A DNA stretch of 64,000 nt from Jaenimonas drosophilae. Lineage: Eukaryota > Euglenozoa > Kinetoplastea > Trypanosomatida > Trypanosomatidae. The stretch is taken from the NCBI GenBank assembly GCA_030849065.1, contig JASAON010001624.1, positions 1 through 64,000 of the forward strand, in the 5' to 3' direction. Below the pieces are notes generated by a model, which was not told the DNA's origin, searched no databases, and was given only the letters and a program-made list of their open reading frames with translations. Of this stretch, positions 18,397 through 28,900 are shown piece by piece. The position numbers were made by a program, and so were the translations under genes. The stretch's first letter is position 1. The number at the start of each line of letters is the position of its first letter.

Positions 18397-19803
18397 ATGA
18401 ATTTAAAAGCAACAGAGCTCAGTGAAACGACTTCTCGAGAGCCGCATGCTGAGCATGAAGAGCGCATCACCCAACTCGCGGAAACACCAAATGAGCACGA
18501 GTCATGCTGTACCAAGGCACTTCGTAAATTGCGTTCATTGCTCACTCTGTCAAAATATGGCCTTGGCATCTTCCTGATTCTTTGCGTCACCGTTATTTGG
18601 GTTGCTTCATCGGAGTGGATCCAATACATTTTCGGCGACTTGGACTTTGACCGACCGTTCTTTCTTACGTACTTCAATACAACCGGATTCTCTCTGTGGA
18701 ATCTTGGCTTTTTGTTCGTCCCCAGCTGGAGAAAGATTCCTTGGGATGATCGCGATTCGGAACAAACAGTATTTCTGGAGGATCCGACTTTTAAGGAAGT
18801 TACCGGCGAGCAGGAGCTGGATGTGACTGCACCGCGCGGTGGCTCCGGTGCCAATGAGCGAAAAGATGAAGCCACCGGATCACGTGCGCCGACTGATGAT
18901 GCTCGTGTGGAGGAGATTGACCTGGAATACCACTCCAGTGGAGAAGACGAGCCAGCCCCTATCCCAGAGGTGACTCGCGAGGAGTCTCTTGCTTTGGAGG
19001 GCGAGGTGGACGTGGCCTCTGTATCTACTCAGGTTCGAGTTCGGGTGAACCGAGTCCGTCCATACTCACTACGTAAGATTTGGTGTTGTGCAGCACTCTT
19101 TTGTCCCTTTTGGTTTCTGGCCAACTACCTGTTTAACGTTTCTCTTTCCTATACTTCAGTGGCCTCGAACACGATTTTGAGCTCCACTTCGTCTATTTGG
19201 ACACTTCTGCTGTCGTATGTGATCCTTAAGACTCCTGTCGGACCACTGAAATATGTCGCCGTCGCACTGTCCATTGGTGGCAGCGCACTCGTTGGATTTG
19301 CCGGAAATGCATCGCAATCAGGAAACAGTGTTGCCGGTGACATTATCGCTCTGGTTTCCGCAATGTTCTACGCAATCTACACTACTATTTTGAAGTGGAA
19401 ATTACCCGATGATGATCGCTATCCAATGGGGGTGGTGTTCGGCGCCGTTGGGGTGATCAACTTGGTTTGCTTCTGGCCCGGTATGATCATTCTCAACTAT
19501 GTGGGATTTGAAGTGTTTGCTTGGCCCACCGGACGACAACTGTGGCCGCTGGTGCTAAATGCCCTAATTGGTACGAACCTCAGCGATCTCCTGTGGGCAC
19601 GCAGCGTGATTTTGACATCCACAGTGGTTGCTACTCTCGGCCTTTCCCTCACAACTCCTCTCTCAATGGTTGTGGACGCGGTAATTCATGGTTACACATA
19701 TACGGCTGCATACATTATCGGAGCACTTCTTGTGATGGCTGGATTTGTTGTTGCGAATGTCGAGGTGGACTTCACTGCAATCCGAAAGAAGTTGTGTTTG
19801 TAA
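18397..19803 (+). CDS. Drug/metabolite transporter superfamily protein, SLC35F-like
   Basis: This is a 468-residue membrane protein. Two N-terminal segments (about residues 50-75 and 85-107) are followed by an acidic cytosolic loop of about 110 residues. A block of eight hydrophobic segments from about residue 225 onward contains the EamA-type SVASNTILSSTSSIWTLLLS motif and AGDIIALVSAMFYAIYTTILK, as in SLC35F5 and related plant and fungal proteins. The acidic insert between TM2 and TM3 is typical of that subfamily. The substrate is not predictable; relatives are assigned to Golgi, vacuole or mitochondrion. The ATG at 18397 is the first in frame, after a T-rich tract at 18353-18363. Confidence 0.85.
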   Translation: MNLKATELSETTSREPHAEHEERITQLAETPNEHESCCTKALRKLRSLLTLSKYGLGIFLILCVTVIWVASSEWIQYIFGDLDFDRPFFLTYFNTTGFSLWNLGFLFVPSWRKIPWDDRDSEQTVFLEDPTFKEVTGEQELDVTAPRGGSGANERKDEATGSRAPTDDARVEEIDLEYHSSGEDEPAPIPEVTREESLALEGEVDVASVSTQVRVRVNRVRPYSLRKIWCCAALFCPFWFLANYLFNVSLSYTSVASNTILSSTSSIWTLLLSYVILKTPVGPLKYVAVALSIGGSALVGFAGNASQSGNSVAGDIIALVSAMFYAIYTTILKWKLPDDDRYPMGVVFGAVGVINLVCFWPGMIILNYVGFEVFAWPTGRQLWPLVLNALIGTNLSDLLWARSVILTSTVVATLGLSLTTPLSMVVDAVIHGYTYTAAYIIGALLVMAGFVVANVEVDFTAIRKKLCL

Positions 19804-19894
19804 GGCTTCCTGCTTCGCTTTCCATGGTACGCTCTTTTTTTTTTCTACGTGGAACTGTGTAAGTGGCACTGATGTAGAGAGACAGGGAGAGACA

Positions 19895-20044
19895 ATGCCA
19901 GCGGAGTTTTCCACGTGGAAAAGGGCCTTGATAAGGGTTCAGGACCGTATGATCTCGGAGCTGTTTCAGTCAGCACACCCATTGAGTCTCATGGTGCATG
20001 GACGCACCTTGCCGATGAGGATAATTTACTACCCACATATACAG
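19895..20044 (+). other. Candidate 50-codon first exon of the downstream gene
   Basis: ATG at 19895 follows a long T-run and AG at 19863. The 50 codons (MPAEFSTWKRALIRVQDRM through MRIIYYPHIQ) end in CAG followed by GTACGA at 20045. Joining to 20531 (after TGTATGTCATCCAG) keeps the frame in phase 0 into the 20561 ORF. Not proven: the previous gene stops only about 90 bases upstream, which would leave it a very short 3' UTR. Confidence 0.3.
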
Positions 20045-20500
20045 GTACGATCTTGCAGCTGCGCTCTCTCTACGTCACTTTTTCTTCTCCCTTTTCGGTT
20101 TTGCTTGAGCGTCATTCCTGGCCCCCATGCTCGTGAAAGATATCAGACATGAAAGGTATGCCGCTCATCTCAACTCGCGCCATGTCGCTAGGATGAAGCA
20201 GTGATGTAAGTCACTCTTGATCCCTTGAATAAGATATCATGCAGCGGATGTGTGGTTTAAGTTGAATTTTTTTCACTTTTTCTTTCATCAGTCTTGTTTT
20301 TTTTGTTCTTTTTGCCGTGTAGCATGGAGGATCGTGTTGCTTGACTCGTTTTTCCTTTCCTGTGCAAGTGGCGTGGCAACATCTGTAACGTACATGAGTG
20401 TAATCGCTGACGTCAAAGTGAGTTGTGTTGTGTTGTTGTGCATGAGTATTTCGGATTCATGGGGATGGCTGCTCAAATTCTCATAACATAATATCAATTT

Positions 20501-20530
20501 ACCCGTTCTTCTTTTCTGTATGTCATCCAG
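20501..20530 (+). promoter_or_regulatory. Splice acceptor before the 688-aa gene
   Basis: The sequence CCGTTCTTCTTTTCTGTATGTCATCCAG ends at 20530. It could receive the spliced leader or be the 3' end of a cis-intron that starts at 20045. Confidence 0.55.
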
Positions 20531-20560
20531 ATCTTTTTGAACCACACCCCGTGGAGGCCA

Positions 20561-22627
20561 ATGGAGCTCCGTCCACGTCTCGCGCCTGAGATGGCCGTTG
20601 GGGAGCTGTTGATTCCACCCCAGTGGACGGTGGATGTAGTGCATCACTTCGTCACATCCTCTTTCGTTGGCCCATCGTCGTTTCATGAGTGCCTGACACC
20701 CTCTAAAAAATTGGCGAAGGGATACGGTTGCTCTAGCAACACGCTTCGAGCAGAATCTTTGGACAGTCTAGGGGATGCCTTGTACGTAACCGAGTGGTTC
20801 GTCCCAATATGTCACTGCGAGGGAGAAGCAATGTGGGAAGCCAATGCCATGCAGGCGGCCTTGGAGGCAATGCCTCCTCGCCGACCAGCGCGACCAGTAC
20901 TTCAGGCCCGTGTTGCTGAGATCACAACGGAGGATTTGATCGAGGTAAGCCAGTCAGCACACGACTCAACTGAGGATCCGCTAACACCGTCCACCTCTAT
21001 TGCAGCTCATCTTCTTTCATCCCATCGTATTTTTATTCAGGTTGTTCTGGATGTGCTGGAGGGTCCTTCGGATGACATGGAGAGGATAACGCAGCGCATA
21101 CTTCGAGACACGATTCGAAAATTTCTTGCTCCGCTGGAGGTACTCCCACAATTCCAGTGGTTCTTTGATGGAAAAGGCAAGGGGGCAGGAACGGCACAGA
21201 GTGAGAATGCTGAGCGACACCGCTGTTCTGGTCGCACCCTCGTTCTTGGAAGGAGTGAGCCCACTTTCTCCACCGTACTGGACTGCAAGCAGGGTGGCGC
21301 GCTTATTGAAATAGACACTGTAGCAGTGGGTGCTGACCCATGCTCAGTGCGGTGCGGTGGCACACCGGCATCACAAGCTCTGCAGAATCTGGCAGTTGAT
21401 ATCCTTCAGCTGAACTTTGATGGACTCATGCTAACTCTTGGAGAGCGACTACATGCGGTGACTACTTTTCCTGTTTGCGGAATACCTCGTGTGTGCAGCA
21501 CGAATAGCGCTTCAATCGAAATGGCGTTTGAGCAACATTGCCGCTTGTGCTTGGCTAGCGCGGGGTGGAAAATGGAAAAAGTTGCATCTCCCCAGATCTC
21601 TATCTCCCTTCCTGACGTCCTTGCGGATTTACGGAATGTGATGGAAAGGATGGAGGACTGGAATGGGAAGCAGTCTACATCGGAGCGATTATCACTTGAA
21701 ACACGTCGTTACTCAAGTGTAGTTCCAACGCGCAGCACATTCTACACGTTCACCTTTTCCCCTGCCCCACAGCAGAAAACTTCCGCTTTTGACCCACATA
21801 TTGGTGACGGTTCTGACACTTCAACTGCCGTCGCATTTTTGGCTCAGCTGTTTTGTCCCATGGTTACAAGCAACTCTGCCATCGTTATGATCTCTCCTCT
21901 GTTGTCCACCGATAATGGTCGCTACATTCCCCAGGCGAGATCACTTTTTCACTTGGCACTTGGTGGTGTTAGCGAGTGGTCTGCTCTGCGTCACGAGGAG
22001 GGAAGTGGCACGCTCTATCGCCAAGGGCAGCTTGTGCTGAAGGTACCAGCAACGCACCCATCCATGGATGGCGTCGTGGTTACCCCAACCGCAGCGCTAC
22101 TGTTCAACTCGTTGGGATCACTATCTGTGACATCGACTTCAAGTGGGCATGCTGCTTGGAATACAGCTGTGTGGACTCTGCGATCTGATTGCCGGTCAGC
22201 ATCTGAGTACCTGGACTATGTCATTAGTGAGTACGCCTACAACACGCAAGCCTACAACTTGAGTAACGTGTCCAATCGCAGTGCGTGCGCCCACAACAAC
22301 GATCATGTGTTTATACGAAGGAAGGAAAAACCTGCGGCTCCACAAAAGGTACTCTCAAAGGGGCCACATAGGGGGCTGAAGGTGGGGGAGACATGGAGTG
22401 TGTGGATCGACCTTGGACCGAAAACGAGTCGACGCAGCGTGTACACACATGCCAGTGAGGTGGGACTTAGCCAGTTGCTTATCATACAAGCCGTGCTAGA
22501 TTACTCTCAGTATCCCATTGGAGGCGGTCAAAGCGAGGAAGATGTGACGACGAGGCTGCGGGCGGAGCGAGAAGGACAACTTGTGGAGTGGATTAATGCG
22601 ATGCCAGTGGCGACACTTTCTGTGTGA
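20561..22627 (+). CDS. Hypothetical protein (688 aa, possibly longer with an upstream exon)
   Basis: The frame is open from 20531 (ATC after CAG), but the first ATG is at 20561, 30 nt after a predicted acceptor at 20529-20530. The protein has no transmembrane span and no motif I can name. Features include a C-H-C patch near WFVPICHCEGEAMW, a polar 32-residue stretch (VSQSAHDSTEDPLTP onward) that begins with GTAAGC and ends with TTTTTATTCAG, and a globular C-terminal half. Two candidate cis-introns affect it: 20045-20530 in front of the ORF and 20945-21040 inside it. Function is unknown; tubulin-like, polymerase and kinase motifs were looked for and not seen. Confidence 0.8.
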   Translation: MELRPRLAPEMAVGELLIPPQWTVDVVHHFVTSSFVGPSSFHECLTPSKKLAKGYGCSSNTLRAESLDSLGDALYVTEWFVPICHCEGEAMWEANAMQAALEAMPPRRPARPVLQARVAEITTEDLIEVSQSAHDSTEDPLTPSTSIAAHLLSSHRIFIQVVLDVLEGPSDDMERITQRILRDTIRKFLAPLEVLPQFQWFFDGKGKGAGTAQSENAERHRCSGRTLVLGRSEPTFSTVLDCKQGGALIEIDTVAVGADPCSVRCGGTPASQALQNLAVDILQLNFDGLMLTLGERLHAVTTFPVCGIPRVCSTNSASIEMAFEQHCRLCLASAGWKMEKVASPQISISLPDVLADLRNVMERMEDWNGKQSTSERLSLETRRYSSVVPTRSTFYTFTFSPAPQQKTSAFDPHIGDGSDTSTAVAFLAQLFCPMVTSNSAIVMISPLLSTDNGRYIPQARSLFHLALGGVSEWSALRHEEGSGTLYRQGQLVLKVPATHPSMDGVVVTPTAALLFNSLGSLSVTSTSSGHAAWNTAVWTLRSDCRSASEYLDYVISEYAYNTQAYNLSNVSNRSACAHNNDHVFIRRKEKPAAPQKVLSKGPHRGLKVGETWSVWIDLGPKTSRRSVYTHASEVGLSQLLIIQAVLDYSQYPIGGGQSEEDVTTRLRAEREGQLVEWINAMPVATLSV

Positions 22628-22911
22628 CGGTTCGCATGAAGAAAGAATCACTCTCGTGCAGTCGTGCAGTCACTTTGATTGCGCTGTCAAGTTGCCAGGG
22701 AGAAAAATGTTGGGTAGCCTCTCCATACGTTCGTACATGCCTCTCTCTTCCTCTGCGTCCTTACCATGTCAGCTCAATAGCGTAGGGTACTTTTTCTTTT
22801 GGCGAACCCGATATCTTCAATTTCTTTCGGGTTGTTGTGACTAGTTCAAAGTTTATTTGGGTTTGTTGCAGTTTCTTCTGTGTAATTACTTCACCAACTA
22901 CGCGTAGACTC

Positions 22912-25900
22912 ATGAAGTCCGAACAGATCCACTCCAACAGGCCGAACCCCTCTGTGTACTTTCCACAACGGTGTTCTCACGTTGCTCATGGGTTTAATCA
23001 TCGTGGAGAACTTCGGACTGCACTCATTGCGGGGGGTCGACTTGTGGTGTTCAAAGAGGCTTTTCGTGTAGGAGAGAGTTCCCCGCTGCAGCAGTACTTT
23101 TCCCTTGACAAAAGAGGCCCTCCTTTACCGACCCCCAACCCTGGTGATAGCAGCATTCCTGACGAGGCTGAGTCGCTCTTAGTTCGCGGAGTTTCTGTGT
23201 GCCCCTTCACAGAGGACGTAGTTCGAGTTGTGGTTGCTACAAACCACGGCGTATTAATTTTTGAGATGAGAGACGAAGCGGATCGTGGGTGCAGTGTTGC
23301 GCCTCCTGGATCTGGAGGCCAAATATCTGATGCACATGAACCAAAGTCTGTCCGTTCCCATGGACAATGGATAGCAACTATGCATGGCGAGCATGCACAT
23401 CTTCCCTCGGATAATCACGGGAAGTCAGTGCCGAATCACATTGTTCCAGTTCTGGCGTCGAGTTCTGCACCGTGGGGGCAACCTCTGCATGGTTGTCTTC
23501 TCTTGCTTGACGGGGTTTCTTCGTATTCAGCTCTTGCGGGCACACCACTTCATCGAAGTTTGCACTCAGTGTCTGAGCACCCGAGCTTCATTCTAAGCAC
23601 GAACGGAAGCCCGTTGACAAAGCACAGCCCTTCCATTCCTGCGGCGTCGGCAGATGCCGCATCCGCTCACCACCGTATGTGCGTTCCGGCTGGGGTACGA
23701 CGAGTGGAATTTTTGTCGGAAAATGCTCTCCTGTTGTTGTCCAGGGACGAGGTGGCACTCGTCATTCTAGATACCGCGCCGTCCACCAATCCACTAGTGA
23801 GGGTTGGTCGACTGGCTTGGCAATCAAAAGGTGCGTATCGCCTGGTTGCCACTTCACCAGTGAATCGGCATGTCGCCTTAGCACTGGAGTCTTCCACAGT
23901 TATCGTTTTCCCATGCCAGTTTTCAGACCAACTTCTTCCAGCACCGGGCCCACTCCGACCGTCGCAACATGATCCTGCATTAAATCTTCGAAGTGTGAGT
24001 GTTCTTGCGTCGCCATTGTACACTCCTACTGCTCCACTGGTTGCCGAGTTACCAGTTTTTTCTGCATCTGGGAGAGATGGTCGCGAGGATGAGTTTGCAA
24101 CGGTGGGCGAAGGTGTTGCATTGTCGCACCGAGGGATTGTGGCATCTCTGGGGTCATATAGCGTGGTGCGGCTTGCGTGGCACCGCCTAACGTCGTACAC
24201 GTTACTGTGTGTTCATTGCGTAGATCCCTCATCCGGAGAGAACTTTCTTGTCCTGTATTCATTGCAGCGGATTCGTTCAATCCGACACTTTACGAATGTA
24301 TTTCAGTCATCAGTAGACTCGGAGGAGGAGTTTTCTCTGGTAGCCAAACAGGCTGACTCTGTCAATCGTTCCACCCCTCCTCTCGGCTCGCCATCGACTG
24401 CGCTATTGCAGCTCGTTCCTGTAGGGAGAATTGCAATGAATCCACCCGCAGGGCCTAGTGCAGGTCCCCCAGTACGCTCCTCAGTTGGCCCCAACTTTGC
24501 TTCTCAGGGCGCTCCGTTTACGCTACTGGTTCCAAGATTTGACCGATTTGAGTCTTCGACTCACAACCTTTGCAGCTACTTACAACTACTCCATGTGGAG
24601 GCTGATGGATCTGTTGGTAGCTCTTCCTACGCTCTTGGTGGGCACACGGCTCGGCTTATGGAAAAGCAGGCGCGAACTGTGCAGTGCGCGCGGCTTTTAG
24701 CTCCTCTCCTGCGGCTCTATGGTGACCTAACGCACGTCGAGGTCCTTCCGGCTTGGCGATCCTCTCTCTCGCTTCCGGCTGCGAGTGAAGACGATACCAT
24801 TACTCAGCAGTTTTGTTGTCGTCTACGTTGCGTTCTTCATTTTGACTGTTCTGCCTCCCGAGGTGTGGTGGCTGTCGTGTTGATCGATTTGGGGGCTGAG
24901 ACGATTCGAGTAGAGCACTTCTTGGCGGTTGGAAGCGCTCCAGTGCTGGCGCTGAAACCAGTGCGTCGAAGTCCTGGGTCTCCGGGATCAATTCAGCTCA
25001 TTGCCGGAGTGATGGGAAAACTTGGGCATTCTGCAAACTCTGCATCATCATTCCCAAAGTGCAGCGGTGACCTGCGGGAGTGGTGCCATGGTGTCTTGAT
25101 CCTCTCCCAACGCATGACGGCCTCGGGCCACGTCGAGGTAATGGCCTCCGGTGTCTGCCCACTGGAGCCACACTTATCTGAAGATTTGACGGAATGTGCG
25201 GGGGCCTCGGACGGACACATCGCAGCAACACCCAATCTAGCTGATCACGAAGCAAGTGACATGGATGTCGAGCGGTATCTGGAGGCAGTAGCTCCGGAAA
25301 AGATTCGCTTTCTGCCTGCCTTGCTGAAGGCATGTGGCAATGATGCTGGCAAGTTACTGAGGCAGCTTGTGGCCAAATACGGCACCGACCATGACCATCT
25401 TGTTGCTTCTCCCCCTTGTTCGAATACCTCTGCCGAATACGAGTATCCTGGTACACCAATTGGCGTGAGCATTGATGATACGGCGATGCAAGAAGATGGA
25501 GTGCAGCTGATCGTATCTGTAACCTCCCCGTCGGGTATGTCAGCTTCTCGGCTCCACTACTCTATGACACTCCCCTCCTCCAACTTGGCGTTGCTGTTTG
25601 CAACAGGAAGCCGACTACTGCCCGTTCCAGGAGTGCTTCTCCCCGTTGCAGGCTACACTGTTGCAGGAGAGGTGCTTGGGAACGAGACGACAATACAAAC
25701 AAACACTGTCCCCACAACGTCTCGTCTGAAGCCGTGCTGTCACATTCACCGTTGTGATGGGCACGCAGGGTGGATTGTGGAGGTTCAGTCGCCAACTCTT
25801 GCGCTGCCTTGGGTGGTGACCATTTCTTCTGAGGCGGAGGATGGCACGGCGGCCGCATCAGTGATGGATTTCAGAGGAGAGGAAGAAGCCGACTCAGCTG

Positions 25901-28900
25901 TTGGCTGCATGGGCGAAGTGGTGGTGCAAGTTGTCCGCGCAGAGGTGGCTCTTCTCTGTAGTAATGACACCATCCTGGCGGTGGTGGTACGCGTGGTGCG
26001 CAGGAAAGGAGAAGACACTGATGGCTATCTTCAGCTTCGGCTGTACGGATGTTCCGCAGTTCAACACGTGTCGTCCGACGCTGAGGTGTCTTCAACACAG
26101 CTGGAAGCGGTTGTGCCTGGGATTTCTTCCTTTTCCCTTAGTTCCCATGGTGAAGTGATTGTCGTAATTCAAGGATGCCGAACCGAACGGCTTCTCCGAT
26201 GCTTCCCCAACACAAATGCAGATACTACCGGTGCACCTTCCAGGTTTCGGTATTGTCAGGATAGTGCTTGGGATGGCTCGGCTAGTGCTGCCGGTGATGG
26301 ATTATGTGGCATTGCTGCAATGGAGCCTATGCACTCCATGCGACCCAGTGCTTGGCGGGCTTCTGCCAAGTTTTTGGGTGGCCAGGAGTCCTCGATGGTC
26401 AGAGAGGTGCAGTGGATTGTGAGTACCATGGAATCAGATGCTCTGTGGCGTCGCGAAGGTGGATTTGCGCTTATCGGGGAAGAGGATACAGCGAGGCAGC
26501 AACCACTCGCCACGATGGAGGGTCTTGGGAGTAGCGATGGCGTGCCCCACTACCATCCAGATGTATTGATGCAACTGTTGGGAATGGCAAGGTGGAGCTT
26601 GCTGAGTGCTTTGCTGTTGCGACTTCGTGACGCGGTGTGTGCTGAGGCGAGCTGCGCTGAGGCACGTGAAACGATGTGCTATTCAGCTGCTGCTTCTGTT
26701 TCTGGGGAAGCTCCGGCGGCGGATTCAATGGTGCGTAGCTCTTCTTCAGTTACCCCAGCTGAGCTTGCCCATTTGCTGTGCTCCCGTAGTGGTGGCATGG
26801 ATGGCGGCGGTGCTCGTCTGACAGGAGAGTACATGGGACGGCGACGAAAGTTAGCACCTTCTGGGATGGAGCTCCACAGCCACACTTCCTTCGACGATGG
26901 AAGCAAACGACTTTCCGAAGTGTTCTCAACCGAAAACCAAGCAATGCTCGCAGACCTCATGCACTCACTTCCCCAGGTGGAACTGGCAGGCCTGAGCAGT
27001 ACCGACATGCTGGAGCTTCTCTGCATCATGGAGGCCTTACATGCCGCGAGCGGATTCAGCTGCAGCGTGGACGAGGCTGCCAGTCGCTTTTTCCTCTTCC
27101 ACAAACTTAACACACTTCGGCGTCGTCTGAATCTTCCCAACTACCTCACCTCTCACCGAACTGATGAGCAAGAAAAGAAGGGGGGTGGGCGTGTAGATCC
27201 AGCCTCCATCTTCTTCTTTGCGGAAGGACACACCGCGGCCCGCTCCATCCATACTGCATCATTTCTCTGGGCAGCCATGTCGGATTCACAGTCATCCATT
27301 GTGGAGGAGCTGTTTTCAGTCCCTGGAGGGGCATCTCTTGTCTCTGCTATACCGCTGTCTGCCTCTAGCACCATCAACTTGTCTGATTTGGAGCTCTCTG
27401 GGGCGGCATTCTGGCTTCGTTCAACACCACAGCTGCGCAAACTTACTGAACTGATTGCTCGTAACGAGTACCAGGCCACCAAAGATGTTACTCGATGTGC
27501 TCTCATGTACTGTCTTGCCCAGAAGGTGGGAACGCTGGCCGCTCTCTGCAAGGCACAGAACCAAACAAAACTCTCCGCCTTCTTTTCTCGCCCCTTTGGT
27601 GAGGAGAAGCACCGTACCGCCGCCGAGGCGAATGCCTATGCAGCAGTAGGTAAGGGCATGCCACTCTATGGCGCAGCCTTCTTTGTTCTTGCTGGCAATC
27701 ACCGATGCGCTGCTCAGATTATCCTGCAGCGTAGCCACAATCCATCTCTTGCGCTACTCGTGCTGCGCTGCGGTGCGCCGAATCTCTCAACACTGATGGA
27801 GGATCTCTTGTGGTACCGACAACAGCGGGATTCAGAGGCTGCCACGTGTGGAGTCATGGACATGTGGGAATCAACCTGCGTGGACTGGCTGAACTCTCAG
27901 CCTGAGGAAATGATTTGTGCGATGCAGCGGATTTCAGCGCACCCAACCGGCCATCCTGAGGTGCTGTGCGCGTTACGCTACGCGCGGGAGAAGGTGGCGA
28001 CACTTACTGGCCCGCGAGCGCGGCGATTTCTATCCCCCACACAGGAGCTTGTGTGCTTGATGCGGCTGGGGAGGTACTGTATGGCCCGTGAAATGCAACT
28101 CAACGGCCTTCTTAACTTCAGGGATGCCCTTGAGGTGTTGCGGGAGGTTGTGGAAAGCCAAGCCGAGGGCCATGACACTGATGTGGGAACCTTACACGGT
28201 GCCACGAGGTCTAGAGCTCCAGCCACGAAGATGGAAGCTGACTTCACCACTGGAACTCTACACTTTAAGATGGACAGCGATGACGATGAGTACCCAGCTG
28301 TCCAGCCTCCTGCACCATCGACAATGGCCGATGATGAAGCCACGAAGGCGGTCGACACAGTGATGCCAACCTCATTGACTGAGCTTCAGCATGTGCTTCG
28401 GATAGTACGAGCGGAGCTTCGATATGCCTTTAGAAAGCTCAACGCACAGGGATTGCTAACGGAGGACGAGCTCGCAGTCTTAGAATGGCAGGATGGGGCT
28501 GCAGAGGGTAGCAAGGAGACTGAGGTAGCGCGAAGCCCTACGGCGATGGAAGAGGATGCTGTAATGTTTTACCATGTTGCCGCACTTGTGAGTGTTTGCT
28601 CCAACGCTCCGATGCTAGAGGTGGAAGGACGCATGGCGGGATTGATTTCCCATGCTCTTCCTCGACCAAATGAGTTGGAGGTCAGACCCAATACTCCTCA
28701 AAGGGAGCATGAGAACGAAGGGTCAGCCCCTCTGTGTGCAATTCTAGTGTTGTTGCTACATTGGGCTCTTAGTGTGGTTGCGTGGCGAACTCAGGATGTG
28801 GTGTTGGCGATGGCGCTTCGCCTTCTAAATCGATCCGAGGTGATCAACGGACGTGAGGTCCAAAAATGTGATGGCGCCGATTCATCGTCGGTGCACCCAG

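Larger units (their letters stand above)
19804..20560. other. Intergenic region with competing splice signals
   Basis: It contains several pyrimidine tracts: T-run 19831-19843 with AG at 19862-19863; 20268-20323 with AGs at about 20290 and 20323; and 20501-20530 with AG at 20529-20530. It also holds an in-frame candidate first exon at 19895-20044. Either the gene at 20561 starts after trans-splicing at 20530, or part of this stretch is a cis-intron (see findings). Confidence 0.5.

Noticed and set aside
20250..20486. Short plus-strand ORF rich in Phe/Cys between the transporter and the 688-aa gene
   Set aside because: Made of pyrimidine tracts typical of splice signals; no similarity.
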